From a virus, in IMG/VR virus record IMGVR_UViG_3300006902_000002, positions 1 through 21,234 of that record: 21,234 bases of DNA; one strand, given 5' to 3'. Positions 8,301 through 18,200 of the stretch are shown piece after piece. Positions within the stretch are counted from its first letter, which is position 1; each line of letters begins with the position of its first letter. The notes under the pieces are model-generated. The model did not search any database, had not been told where the DNA came from, and worked only from the letters and a program-made list of their open reading frames with translations. The position numbers and the translations under genes are program-made.

Positions 8301-11300
8301 TCCAAGTACAAAAGTTGCAACTATTAAAAGAGAATTTGATGATACAGATGGTTGGCAACACGTGATGGGTGGTTTCCCTATTGAAACTTTACTTAATGCA
8401 TCTACAAAATATTCTATAGAACCTAGAATTACATTTACAGATGGACCTTATAATAAATCTACTCCTTCTTTTGGAACTACAGGAGAAATGTTAGTATCTG
8501 CATCAGGAAGAGTTGGAGCATCTGATGTTACAGTATTACTTGGTAATGGTAAAGGAAATAGAACAACAGATGGTACAAATTGGACTGCTGTTAGTGGAGT
8601 TCCTTTAGCTGACTGGATCGGAATGACTAGAACAGCAAATTATTTTATAGCAGTAGCACAAGATGGAACAACTGCTAGATCCGCCGACGGTGCAACATGG
8701 ACTAATATTACAACAAGTCAATATAGCACAACAGGAGGAACATATACACCATCTACAGGAGAATTAGTATTAGAAATTGGAGCACATGAAGTAGGTCAGA
8801 CTTATAGTACAACAAGTGCAACATATACACCAGCAACAGGTGTAATGGAATTAGGTATAGAAAAACATACTCCTGGAGCACAATTTACTCCATCAGCCGC
8901 AACATACACTCCGGCAACAGGAGTATTAGAATTAACTATAGGATCACATAGTTTAGTAGCAGGTAATAAAGTTAAAATTGCTCCAAATAGTTTAACATTT
9001 ACTTGCGCCTTAGACAGTCACGCTACTGAAAAAACATATCCAAGAGCAACTGGAAGTGCCGCACCAGGCGGAGTAGATTATTTCTACGAAAAAGCAATAA
9101 CTCTTACGTCAGTAGGTGCAACAACAATTACAATGAACGTTGGTGATACTAGTATATCAGGCAATAACTCAACACACACATTTGTAAGTGCTACTTCTAA
9201 TTCTGTAACAGAACAAGTTATTGGAGCACACAATTTACATATTGGTAATGAAGTTAAGATTGCACCAACAAGTTTATATTTTACTTGTTCTTTTGATGAT
9301 CATACTGCTCAAACAGCCTATCCAAGAGCAACTGGATCTGCCGCACCAGGTGGTTATGATTATTATTATTATAGCCCAGTAGAAATTACAGCCACAACAG
9401 CATCAACAATTACAATGAATGTTGGTAAAGGAAATATTAAAAATTATACTGTAACAGACGCGGCTTATACACCAGCAACAGGAGTAGTAATATTAACTAT
9501 TGGTGAACATAATTTAGTAGCTGGTAATCATATTGACATTGCTCCATTAAGTTTAACATTTACTTGTGCCCAAGATAGTAATGCAACAGAACATAGCTAT
9601 CCAAGAGCAACAGGTTCAGCCGCTCCAGGTGGTTATGATTATTTTTATAATAAACAAATAGAAATTATTTCAGCAGGTGCAACAACAATTACTGTAAATG
9701 TTGGAATATCAAGTAATACAACAGCACATACATTTGTAAGTGCTCTTGCTGACGGTGTATCAAATTCAAATACACATACATTTGTAACCGCTCTTGCTGA
9801 CAATGTAACATTGGCAGGTCAATTTATTACTATTGCTCCAAACAGTTTAGGTTTTACTTGTTCTTTTGATAATAATGTATCAACTTCAACTTATCCAAGA
9901 GCAACAGGATCAGCGGCGCCAGGTGGAATGGATTATTTTTACGATACACCAATTGAAATTCAAAGCAGAACAGCAACAACAATTACAATGAATGTTGGAA
10001 AAGGAAATATTAAAAGTTACACTCCAACAGCCGCAGTATATACACCTGCATCAGGAGTAATGGTATTAACTATTGGAGCACATAGTTTAATAGCTGGTAA
10101 TTATGTTGATATTGCTACAGACAGTTTAACATTTACTTGCGATCAAGATAGTCATGGTAGTAATCATACATATCCAAGAGCGACTGGAAGTGCCGCACCT
10201 GGTGGTTATGATTTTTATTACGAAAAACCAATAAAAGTTGAGTCAGTAGGTGCAACAACAATTACTCTAAATGTTGGTATATCAAGTAATACAACAGATC
10301 ACTTATTTGTAAGTGCGACTGCTGATTGTGTAACAAATTCAAATGCACACACATATGTAAGTGCTACTGCGAATAATGTATCTTATTATTCTGTTCCTGT
10401 TGATGTAATGTCAGGTATTGCATATCGTAATGGAACTGTAATAATTGCATCAGAAACAGGAATGGTTTATAAATCAACTGATGACGGTTCTAGTTTCTCA
10501 GCTGATCAATTAGAAGTTTATGATGGTTCTACATCAATATTCACATATATTGCCGCTGGAAATGGATTATGGATAGCAGGTAATGGAACTGGAAAAACTT
10601 ATGAAAGTCAAGATGAAGGAGTAACTTGGTCATTAGGTTCTAACATTGGAGACAAATTAATGGATATTAACGGTGTTCTTAAATCTGTTCACAGATATGA
10701 TGTAACATCATTAATATTTGGTGGTGGTAAATTTGTAGCAACAGTAATAGACGCTCCAGGAGATGAAAGTACAGTTATTAGTAAATTTATGATATCAAAT
10801 GCTACAGGACAAGTTGGAGCTTCTGAACAAACAGCTACAAGATGGACAGAAAGTGAAACACCTCCACACGCAGGACCTTACATTGGAGTTGCATATACTG
10901 AAGGTACATATGTTGCAATATCGGCCGGTGGAGATCTTGCTTACAGTTATGACGCTTGGTCTTGGAAAATATTAGATTCTGCATTAACAGGAACGTTTTC
11001 AAGTATAGGTAGTGGTAAAGCTGGCGGTGGACATTTTGTTCCTTTACAAACTGGTAGTACCGGTACAACATATTTGTTAAGAAAAGGTTCAAAACCTTTA
11101 GCAAGAGCAATTACAAGTTCTCAAGTAATTACAAAATTACAAATTTTAGATCCAGGTAGTGGATATTCAACTGCACCAGCAGTTACAATAACTGACAATA
11201 AAGCTACAACTAATGCAAGTCTTGAAGCAAGAATATTTGATGGAGTATTAGGTCAACCAGAATTTTCAAATAGAGGTTCAGGATTTATGAATGTATCTGC

Positions 11301-12204
11301 AACATTAACAGGAGATGGTTTTGCAGATGAATATCAAATTGGTCCTTATCTTCAAGTAAAAGATATGACCGGAAAACCAGGACCAGGTGCAATTTTATAT
11401 ATAAATGGACTTGAAGATCAAGTTTATAGAATAACTCAGGTTAATAATGTAACAGGAAGTTCTCCTAACATTGCCGCTCAGTTTAGAATAACACCTAGAC
11501 TAAATGCAAATGAATCTCCTGATCATGAAACAACAATAGAAATAAGAGAAAGATATAGTCAAGTTAGAATAACTGGTCATGATTTCTTAGATATTGGAAC
11601 AGGTAATAAATCTACAACTAATTATCCAGGTTTATACACTAGTGGTTATACACCAGGTTATGAACGTAAACAACAAAATGAAACTGTATCAAATGGAGGA
11701 GGTAGAGTATTTTATACTTCTACTGACCAAGATGGAAATTATAGAGTTGGAGAATTATTTGAAGTAGAACAATCTACAGGAATAGTAACATTAAACGCAG
11801 ATTTATTTGACTTATCAGGTTTAACAGAAATAACTTTAGGTGCAGGTGGAGTTGGTGGTACTGATGTTAAAATTAATGAATTTAGTACAGATCCAACGTT
11901 GAAGAAAAATTCAAATAATGTGATACCTACACAAAAAGCAATTGCTACATTCATTGGCTCTAGAGTTTCTGGAGGAGGTGCAAATCTTATTACTAATGAA
12001 GTTAGAGCTGGACAAATAAAATTTGCTAATGATCAAATATTTAATGAAGCATTTCCGGCGGCTGGACAAGTTGTATTTGCCGCTACAGTAAATATTTCAA
12101 ATGTTTCTGGGCCTATGTTAGCACAATCATACTTTTTTGGCTCTAATGTTAGAGATAGCTGGGATGAAGGTGGAGCAGAACGGGACACATTGTATGGAAA
12201 TTAA
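5383..12204 (+). CDS. Giant modular tail-fibre protein with CBM-like repeats, beta-helix, Asp-box propeller and YTP array
   Basis: 2273 residues. The start (MADFKIDRIRFRW) matches the paralogue at 12253 (MAEFKLGRIRFVW). Order: eight CBM5/12-like repeats (residues about 8-543), the fourth carrying an inserted module (nt ~6052-6283). Next is a pectin-lyase-like beta-helix region (residues about 587-835: FFVSPYGTD, PFKTIKYA, IKTGVYEEILPI) ending in the conserved NGNSSYGDFGCVAEG. After SIEPR comes an Asp-box propeller-like region: SADGATW at residue 1100, STDDGSSF at 1698, SQDEGVTW at 1742. The YTP array (residues about 1113-1667) interrupts it. The C-terminus shares LDPGSGYSTAPAVTI, DGVLGQP, RYSQVRITGHDFLDIGTG and TDQDGNYRVGELF with the paralogue. 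No catalytic set is evident, so glycan binding is more likely than cleavage. No signal peptide or membrane helix. Expected to be a virion fibre or baseplate-linked protein. Confidence 0.88.
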   Translation: MADFKIDRIRFRWRGDWVAGTSYIKDDIVRYGAKIFVSIEMHTADANFYNDLDNIVPRWSQMMDGQSWTGNWKTSNFYKVGEVAKVGAAVYKCIEGHLSNASEANGLLGDESKWVYFARGEKWTSTWQPNTLYNVGETIVYGGSVWKCITSHTSSTTAAGIEYHQANWVQYHRSDFYRGYWAPSVRYYPDDIVRNGGVIYRAVTGHTSAAVDYWNDLDSTDYTTNSSSGSGAVINVFRVGATYYVKFTNAGVNFAAAETISIVGSKIGGADGTNDLSITINTVNSGAIATTSANGTAVSDSAGLEADQAKWEIVLDGIEYEDDWAYGKKYNKGALVSWSPGIWQVTTSHWSITEHMNEANFSLWVPGAEYEGTYSTTQYYQKGDVVHYGGYSYVALVSNTNIIPGVTDSTNTWELIQTGYNFRSEWNSSTAYKTGDVVRAGGNLFIAVQDSTGSDPDTVFVYDPGSDAPDPWQLLVTGKAFKGSWKESDSNGAITYFVGDVVTEAGTVYACIKTHESSSSDSKPSLDEESENVGPYWVMIAKGNEPGVLVLEQIGDVKSFDTEKTRIGLGTVGQLFKGNATGDYPIWGDHDVIKNVFFVSPYGTDTPTSGKSVAGPFKTIKYACDFVAADLANRTPCTIAIKTGVYEEILPITVPRDTHIWGDFTRRGVNVRPKAGYTTTDMWRVNNACGIANVTMQGKTGGLTAANEYGTKRTTGGAYVTLDPGSGPADTSVHILTKSPYIKNCSIFGTGCTGLKVDGDLHNAGLRSFVANDTTHFIENGIGAHVNGDARVEFVSVFAYYAHIGYLATGGGKFRATNGNSSYGDFGCVAEGQLAAETPTTGKINNQSQEAQVDAVYNDENEIFAFAYDHAGQDYSSATINIFGSGEGAAATLGYDQIRNGGVGKVRIKGLGDSSVAGGSNYTSEIAPSQGGDATSIKLAQQYEGTSLETVGQRIYIWEGTGRGQYGYVHTYDPSTKVATIKREFDDTDGWQHVMGGFPIETLLNASTKYSIEPRITFTDGPYNKSTPSFGTTGEMLVSASGRVGASDVTVLLGNGKGNRTTDGTNWTAVSGVPLADWIGMTRTANYFIAVAQDGTTARSADGATWTNITTSQYSTTGGTYTPSTGELVLEIGAHEVGQTYSTTSATYTPATGVMELGIEKHTPGAQFTPSAATYTPATGVLELTIGSHSLVAGNKVKIAPNSLTFTCALDSHATEKTYPRATGSAAPGGVDYFYEKAITLTSVGATTITMNVGDTSISGNNSTHTFVSATSNSVTEQVIGAHNLHIGNEVKIAPTSLYFTCSFDDHTAQTAYPRATGSAAPGGYDYYYYSPVEITATTASTITMNVGKGNIKNYTVTDAAYTPATGVVILTIGEHNLVAGNHIDIAPLSLTFTCAQDSNATEHSYPRATGSAAPGGYDYFYNKQIEIISAGATTITVNVGISSNTTAHTFVSALADGVSNSNTHTFVTALADNVTLAGQFITIAPNSLGFTCSFDNNVSTSTYPRATGSAAPGGMDYFYDTPIEIQSRTATTITMNVGKGNIKSYTPTAAVYTPASGVMVLTIGAHSLIAGNYVDIATDSLTFTCDQDSHGSNHTYPRATGSAAPGGYDFYYEKPIKVESVGATTITLNVGISSNTTDHLFVSATADCVTNSNAHTYVSATANNVSYYSVPVDVMSGIAYRNGTVIIASETGMVYKSTDDGSSFSADQLEVYDGSTSIFTYIAAGNGLWIAGNGTGKTYESQDEGVTWSLGSNIGDKLMDINGVLKSVHRYDVTSLIFGGGKFVATVIDAPGDESTVISKFMISNATGQVGASEQTATRWTESETPPHAGPYIGVAYTEGTYVAISAGGDLAYSYDAWSWKILDSALTGTFSSIGSGKAGGGHFVPLQTGSTGTTYLLRKGSKPLARAITSSQVITKLQILDPGSGYSTAPAVTITDNKATTNASLEARIFDGVLGQPEFSNRGSGFMNVSATLTGDGFADEYQIGPYLQVKDMTGKPGPGAILYINGLEDQVYRITQVNNVTGSSPNIAAQFRITPRLNANESPDHETTIEIRERYSQVRITGHDFLDIGTGNKSTTNYPGLYTSGYTPGYERKQQNETVSNGGGRVFYTSTDQDGNYRVGELFEVEQSTGIVTLNADLFDLSGLTEITLGAGGVGGTDVKINEFSTDPTLKKNSNNVIPTQKAIATFIGSRVSGGGANLITNEVRAGQIKFANDQIFNEAFPAAGQVVFAATVNISNVSGPMLAQSYFFGSNVRDSWDEGGAERDTLYGN
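5404..7011 (+). repeat. Eight CBM5/12-like repeats (first giant fibre)
   Basis: Eight units of roughly 50-60 residues with the pattern W......Y..GD.V.YGG..Y.C...HTS....W....G. Examples are NFYKVGEVAKVGAAVYKCIE and TLYNVGETIVYGGSVWKCIT. The pattern resembles carbohydrate-binding modules of the CBM5/12 (chitin-binding type 3) fold. Unit 4 contains an insertion of about 75 residues between its HTS and its closing KWEIV. Confidence 0.75.
8719..10383 (+). repeat. YTP repeat array inside the Asp-box region
   Basis: Two truncated starts (about 8719-8883) followed by five near-complete units: 8884-9210, 9211-9441, 9442-9816, 9817-10014 and 10015-10383. Each carries a [SF]TC segment, YPRATGSAAPGG and TTIT[MVL]NVG. 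Some units end in GKGNIK and others in NTTAHTFVSA, alternating after the first unit. Confidence 0.88.
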
Positions 12205-12219
12205 AGATTTAACGGTAAT

Positions 12220-12227
12220 GATAAATA
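12220..12227 (+). promoter_or_regulatory. Candidate T4-type late promoter (GATAAATA)
   Basis: An NATAAATA box in the 48-base gap, 25 bases before the ATG at 12253. It is followed by a clear ribosome binding site (AAAGGA, 12237-12242) ten bases from the start. Its position matches the box before the paralogous gene at 5383. Confidence 0.55.
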
Positions 12228-12252
12228 ATATACAACAAAGGATTATATAAAA

Positions 12253-15200
12253 ATGGCTGAGTTTAAACTAGGTAGAATTAGATTTGTTTGGAAAGGTTCT
12301 TGGGTAACTTCAACATCATATTACGTCGATGACGTTATAAGATATGGTGGAAGAACCTATAATTGCGTATCAAATCACATTGCTAACGCAGATTTCCAAG
12401 TAGATTTAACTGCTGAAAATTGGCAATTAATGTCCGATGGTCAAGAATGGAAAAGTGATTGGTCATTAAATACAGTTTACAAACCAAATGATGTTGTAAA
12501 ATATGGTGGTTACATTTATATTTGTAACACAGGACACACATCTGCCGCAACGGTAGAACTTGGCTTAGAAAATCATCAATCTTATTGGGATTTATTTGTA
12601 GAAGGATTTGATTGGAAATCTGATTGGACAATTTCTACTAGATATAAAGTAAATGATTTAGTAAAATATGGTGGATCAGTTTATCTTTGTATAGAAGAAC
12701 ACACATCAGATACAACAACAGCAGTTGGCTTAGAAGGAAAACAAAGCAAATGGGAAATTTTTGGAAAAGGTTTTGTTTGGTTAGGCGACTGGGCAATTAA
12801 TACTAGATACAGAGTAAATGATACAGTTAGATACGGTGGACAAATTTATATTAACATAACTGGACATACTTCAGCGGCAACTATCACAGATGGTTTAGAA
12901 GCCAATCAAGCACAATGGCAAGTCTTACACAAAGGAATACAATATTTAGGTGCTCACGCGGCAACAACAAGATATAAAGTTAATGATGTAGTAAAATATG
13001 GTGCAAATATTTGGATTGCCACAACGGCACATACATCAACAACTTCTTTAGCGGCTGACGAAGGTAATTGGTCAGTTTTAATTCCAGGTTTAGAATTTGA
13101 AGATACTTGGGATTCTTCAACACAATATCAACCAGGTGACTTTATTACTTACGGTGGATATAGTTATGTTTCAAATACAAATAACGTTAATAAAAATCCA
13201 CCTCTTAATTCAAGTGATTGGACATTATTTGTAACAGGATTTAATTTAAGAGGCGACTATAATGCCGTTACTGCATACAAACAAGGTGACGTTGTTAGAG
13301 TTGGAGGTTTTACATATCTCGCAATTGCAGACACAACAGGTAATAAACCACCAAGTGTTTTACACTGGGATAAACTTAATGAAGGTTTATATTGGAAAGG
13401 TAATTGGGCAAATGCAACTGAATTCGACAGAGGTGATATAGTAAGAGGAACTACTAACACTAATACAAGTTATATTTGCGTAACAGGACACACATCAAAT
13501 AATGTTGGACCAAGTACAATTAATCAACCAGACTATCCACCAGGAGCAGGTGTCGATACTAGTGTTTGGTCATTATTAGCAACAGGAACAGAAAACGCTG
13601 TACTATCAGTAAAAGGTGATCTTTTAATTTATGGTCAATCAGGACCAGCTAGATTGCCAATTGGTAAAGCAGGACAAACTTTAATTGTAAACTCAGCAGG
13701 TGATCTTCCTGAATGGGGATACTTTGGAGCTGTAGATCAAGTTTATTATGTTTCAGAAACAGGAACAGATGTTCCAGCACCTGATTCAGGACCAACACTT
13801 GACAAACCTTGGAAAACTTTAAGATATGCTTTATGGCAAATTGAACAAGGACCAAGAAATCCTCAAGGAACTTACATGATGGAAAGAAACAAAGCATTTA
13901 TTCAAGCAGAAATTATAGCTTGGATTAACGCTCAAATTGCTGGAAACATTTCACCTTTCACATCAGGTTATACATATGACGCGGCAAAATGTACAAGAGA
14001 CTCTGGATTAATGATTGATGCAGTTCTATGGGATTTAAGACATGGTGGAAATGAAAAATCAAGATATGCAACACTTAGAATTTCAACTCAAACAGAATTT
14101 GTAAATAATTCTGCTGAATTACAAGCCTATCTTACTAGATTAGTTTATATTACACAACAAGTTACAGCCAACAATGCAGGTTATTCTGCAGGACAAGGTA
14201 CAATAAATCAAGTTGTTGATAACAATTATACTGCGGAGCCGGCTGTTAATGGAGAAATTGCAAGTTATATACAAATTGCAATAGATTGTCTTGCGGCAGG
14301 TAATACATCTGGAGTACCTATAGAAGAAGTAGCACAAACTTCATTATTTGTTAAAACAGGAACATACGAAGAAGTGTTACCTCTTTCAGTAAGAAAAGGA
14401 ACAGCAATCGTAGGAGATGAATTAAGATCAACAGTTATTAAACCAGCAGGACAACAATCTTCAGTAAGCGACACAGCATTTACATTAGAAGGTATTGGTA
14501 GAATGCAGGCAATTTTGTCTGACATAGTTCAGAACAATGCTGTAACACCAACACCGGTAGGAGGTGTTACATTTTTAACAACACCTGCACCAGATTTAGG
14601 TTTTGTTAATGGAACTTACACTAACGTTGCAGTAACAGGTGGAACTGGAACAGGATGTACAGTAGATTGTACTGTTTTATCATTTGCAATTACGGCTTTG
14701 TCTATAAATTCACCAGGACAGAATTATGTAGTTTCTGATGCATTAACAATTCCAGCGGCAACAATTGGAGCAGATGGAGTTTCAACTGTAACAGGAGTTA
14801 CAACAGGAAATAATTTAACTCAAAATACAGATCTTCCTGTAGGTTCAGCGGCGGCAGGTACAGCGGCGGCGGCAATTGGACAAGATATTATAGATCATAT
14901 AACTTACAAAGTTAATGCAACTGGATCTGATCCAGCAGTAACTGGTGTTAATAGTGCAGATTCAACTGCAGGCTTTACAGATGCAAGATTAAGACTATTA
15001 GCAAATAAAGAATTTATTGCATTAGAAGCCGCGGAGTATGTACAAAGAGCAAATCCAACTCATAGTAATTTTAAAGAAAAATGTTTGGCTGATATTAGAA
15101 TTTATGTTCAAACAATTATGGACGACTTAGAATATACCGGCAATTATAAATCATTGAAAGCGGCAGATGCCTATATTAATTCTAGACTTGCAAAAGGTTC

Positions 15201-18200
15201 TAGTTCAAATGATATGTTCTATGTTAGAAATGCTTCAGGAATAAGAAATGTAACAGTAGAAGGTTTAATAGGAACATTAGGTACTACTCAATTCTCTACA
15301 ACAGCGGCAACATACGCACCAGCAACAGGTGTAATGGAATTAACTATTGGAGCACATAGTATTGCTGTTGGTGAAAAAGTAATGATTGCCGCAAATAGTT
15401 TAATCTTTACTTGCGATCAAGATACTCACGCTACTCAACATAGCTATCCAAGAGCAACTGATCCTTATTACAATAAAGAAATTTTAGTTACAGGTGCGAC
15501 AGCGACTACAATTACAATGAATGTTGGAATATCAAGTAATACAACAGGACATACATTTGTAATGGCTACTGAAGATAATGTAACATTAGCTACTGCAAAT
15601 GAATATGGAACAAAAAGACCAACAGGTGGAGCATATGTATCATTAGATCCAGGTTGGGGACCAGCACATGAAGAAGTATGGATTAAGTCTAAATCACCTT
15701 ATATCCAAAATGTAACAACTTGGGGAGAAGGTTGTGTTGGAGTAAAAGTAGACGGTGCATTACACGATGGTGGTTTTGATTCTATCGTTGGAAATGACTT
15801 TACACAATTATGCGATAATGGTATTGGTGCTTGGATTACAAATTTAGGTAGAGTAGAACTTGTATCAGTATTTTCTTATTATGCACACATAGGTTACCTT
15901 TGTGAAAATGGTGGAAAACTTCGTTCTACAAACGGAAATTCATCTTATGGAGATTTTGGTTGTGTTGCAGAAGGAACAGATGCAAGTGAAACTCCAATAA
16001 CAGCAACAGTAGATAATAGAAGTACAGATGCAATTATTGACAATGTTATGACAGATGCTAATCAAATATTAGCATTTGAATATGATAATGCAGGTAGACA
16101 ATATAGTAATGCAACATTTACTATATCTGGACCTGGTTATGGAATTGCTGGAACAACTCCAACTTATAATACTGGTGGTGTTTACAAAATTAGATTAATA
16201 GAAACTAATCAAGAAGTAAGTGATCAAGGTGGATCAACTTACATGACTGCACTTAATACTGGACAAACAGGTGACACTACATCAATTACTATAGCTAACG
16301 CAGATAGTAATGCCTCAGGGGCTTATCCTGGAATGGCAATATGGATTGTAGAAGGAAAAGGTGTAGGACAATATGCATATATTAATACTTACAATGCAAC
16401 AAGTAAAGTTGCAACTGTTAAAAAATATTCAAATGCCGCAGACGGTTGGGAAAGACTTGGCGGTTTAGCGGTAGAGGCAACATTAGACAATACAACAAAA
16501 TATAGTATTGAACCGAGAGTAGTTATTGCGGCTCCTCAAGATGATGGAAGTACAGCAGTTAGACAAGCAATTGCAAGAGCAGTTGTTACAACAGAAAAAA
16601 TTTCCAAAGTAAAAATTATAGATTGCGGAGCAAGTTATACTTCAGCACCTGCTGTAACATTTACTGATCCTAACAATACTACAGATGCTCCAGTACAATC
16701 ATACATAGATGATGGTGTATTAGGACAACCAACTTTCTCTGCAAGAGGAACTGACTTTGAAACTGCAAGTGCAACAGTATCTGATGCAGGAAGCGAAAAA
16801 GTTATTACAGGTGTTTCACAAGCAAATCCAATGGAAGTTACAGCCGTAGCTCATAATTTTGTTGATGGTCAAAAAGTTGTATTTTCTGATATAGTTGGTA
16901 TGACAGAATTAAATTCTGGTGTATATTTTTATATTAAATCTACAAGTGTAGATACATTTGCAGTTTACATTGACTTTGATTTAAATAATGGATTAGATTC
17001 AACTAATTTCACAGCATACGTTTCAGGTGGTAAAGCAACAAGCTTCGGTGGATTTAGAGATGAATATCAATTTGGAAGATATCTTCAAGTAGAAGGATTA
17101 ACAAAAGTACCTCAAGCAGGTTCTAATATAGAATTTGATGGCATTGGTTCTACAACATATCCTTATGCATATGATGTTCTAACTTCAAATAAAGAATTTT
17201 TAAAAGATGAAGTTGTTTCTTGGTTTGATAATACTGGTTATCCAGGTGTTCATTCTCAAGCAGAATTAGATAAGTGCGAAAGAGACGTAGGATATGAAAT
17301 AGATGCGTTAGCACATGATTTAAAATTTGGCGGTAATACAGAAACAGTTAGGGTAGCAAAATTTTATTGGATTGGAACTAATACACAACTTGGCGTAGGT
17401 GAACAAGCCTATGCAGTTGCAGTTAATAATAAATTAAAAGAAATAATTAATGGTTATATTCTTACTAATACTGGTTGGTCAACTGAACAAACTCCAGTTG
17501 TTACTACTCAAACTATAACTGCAAATAATGGAGAAATTGGTACAACAGATAAAATTACAACATTAATTACAAACTTTAATGATGTTATAGAAAATGGTTT
17601 AACATCATTACCAGCTACAATAGGATTAAACAATCCTTACTACAAAATAGTAAGTGTTAAAAGTCAATTAGGATCACAAGCTCCTTATTCAGCACTATTA
17701 CAAATTAGTCCACAATTAAGTGTAGCACAATCACAAGAGCATGGTTCTCAAGTGACAATGAAATTTAGATACAGTCAAGTTAGATTGACTGGTCATGACT
17801 TTTTGGATGTTGGTACTGGTGACACAGCTAACACCAATTATCCTGGAACACCTTTAAATGATCCAGATTCAGCTAATGAAGCCGTTGGAAGAGGTGGAGG
17901 TAGAGTATTCTTCTCCGCAACTGATCAAGACGGTAACTTTAAAGTTGGAGAATTATTCTCAGTACAACAAGCAACAGGTATTGCTACGTTGAATGCTGAT
18001 GCATTTAATATTTCAGGATTACAAGAGCTTCAGTTAGGAGATCAAACATTAGGAGGCACTAGTGCCGCTATTAATCAATTCTCCACTGACGGGACAATGG
18101 CGGCTAATAGCGATTCCATTGTACCAACACAACGGGCAATAAGAACTTATATCGCTTCACAAATTGGTGGTGGTGCAAGTTCTATTAACGTTAACTTGAT

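Noticed and set aside
8719-10383. CRISPR-like or satellite repeats
   Set aside because: The repeats are long, in frame, diverged mainly at silent sites and encode a protein domain; there are no short constant repeats with unique spacers.
10474-10629. Sialidase enzyme
   Set aside because: Asp boxes are present but I see no arginine triad or other catalytic set; Asp boxes occur in many non-enzymatic propellers.
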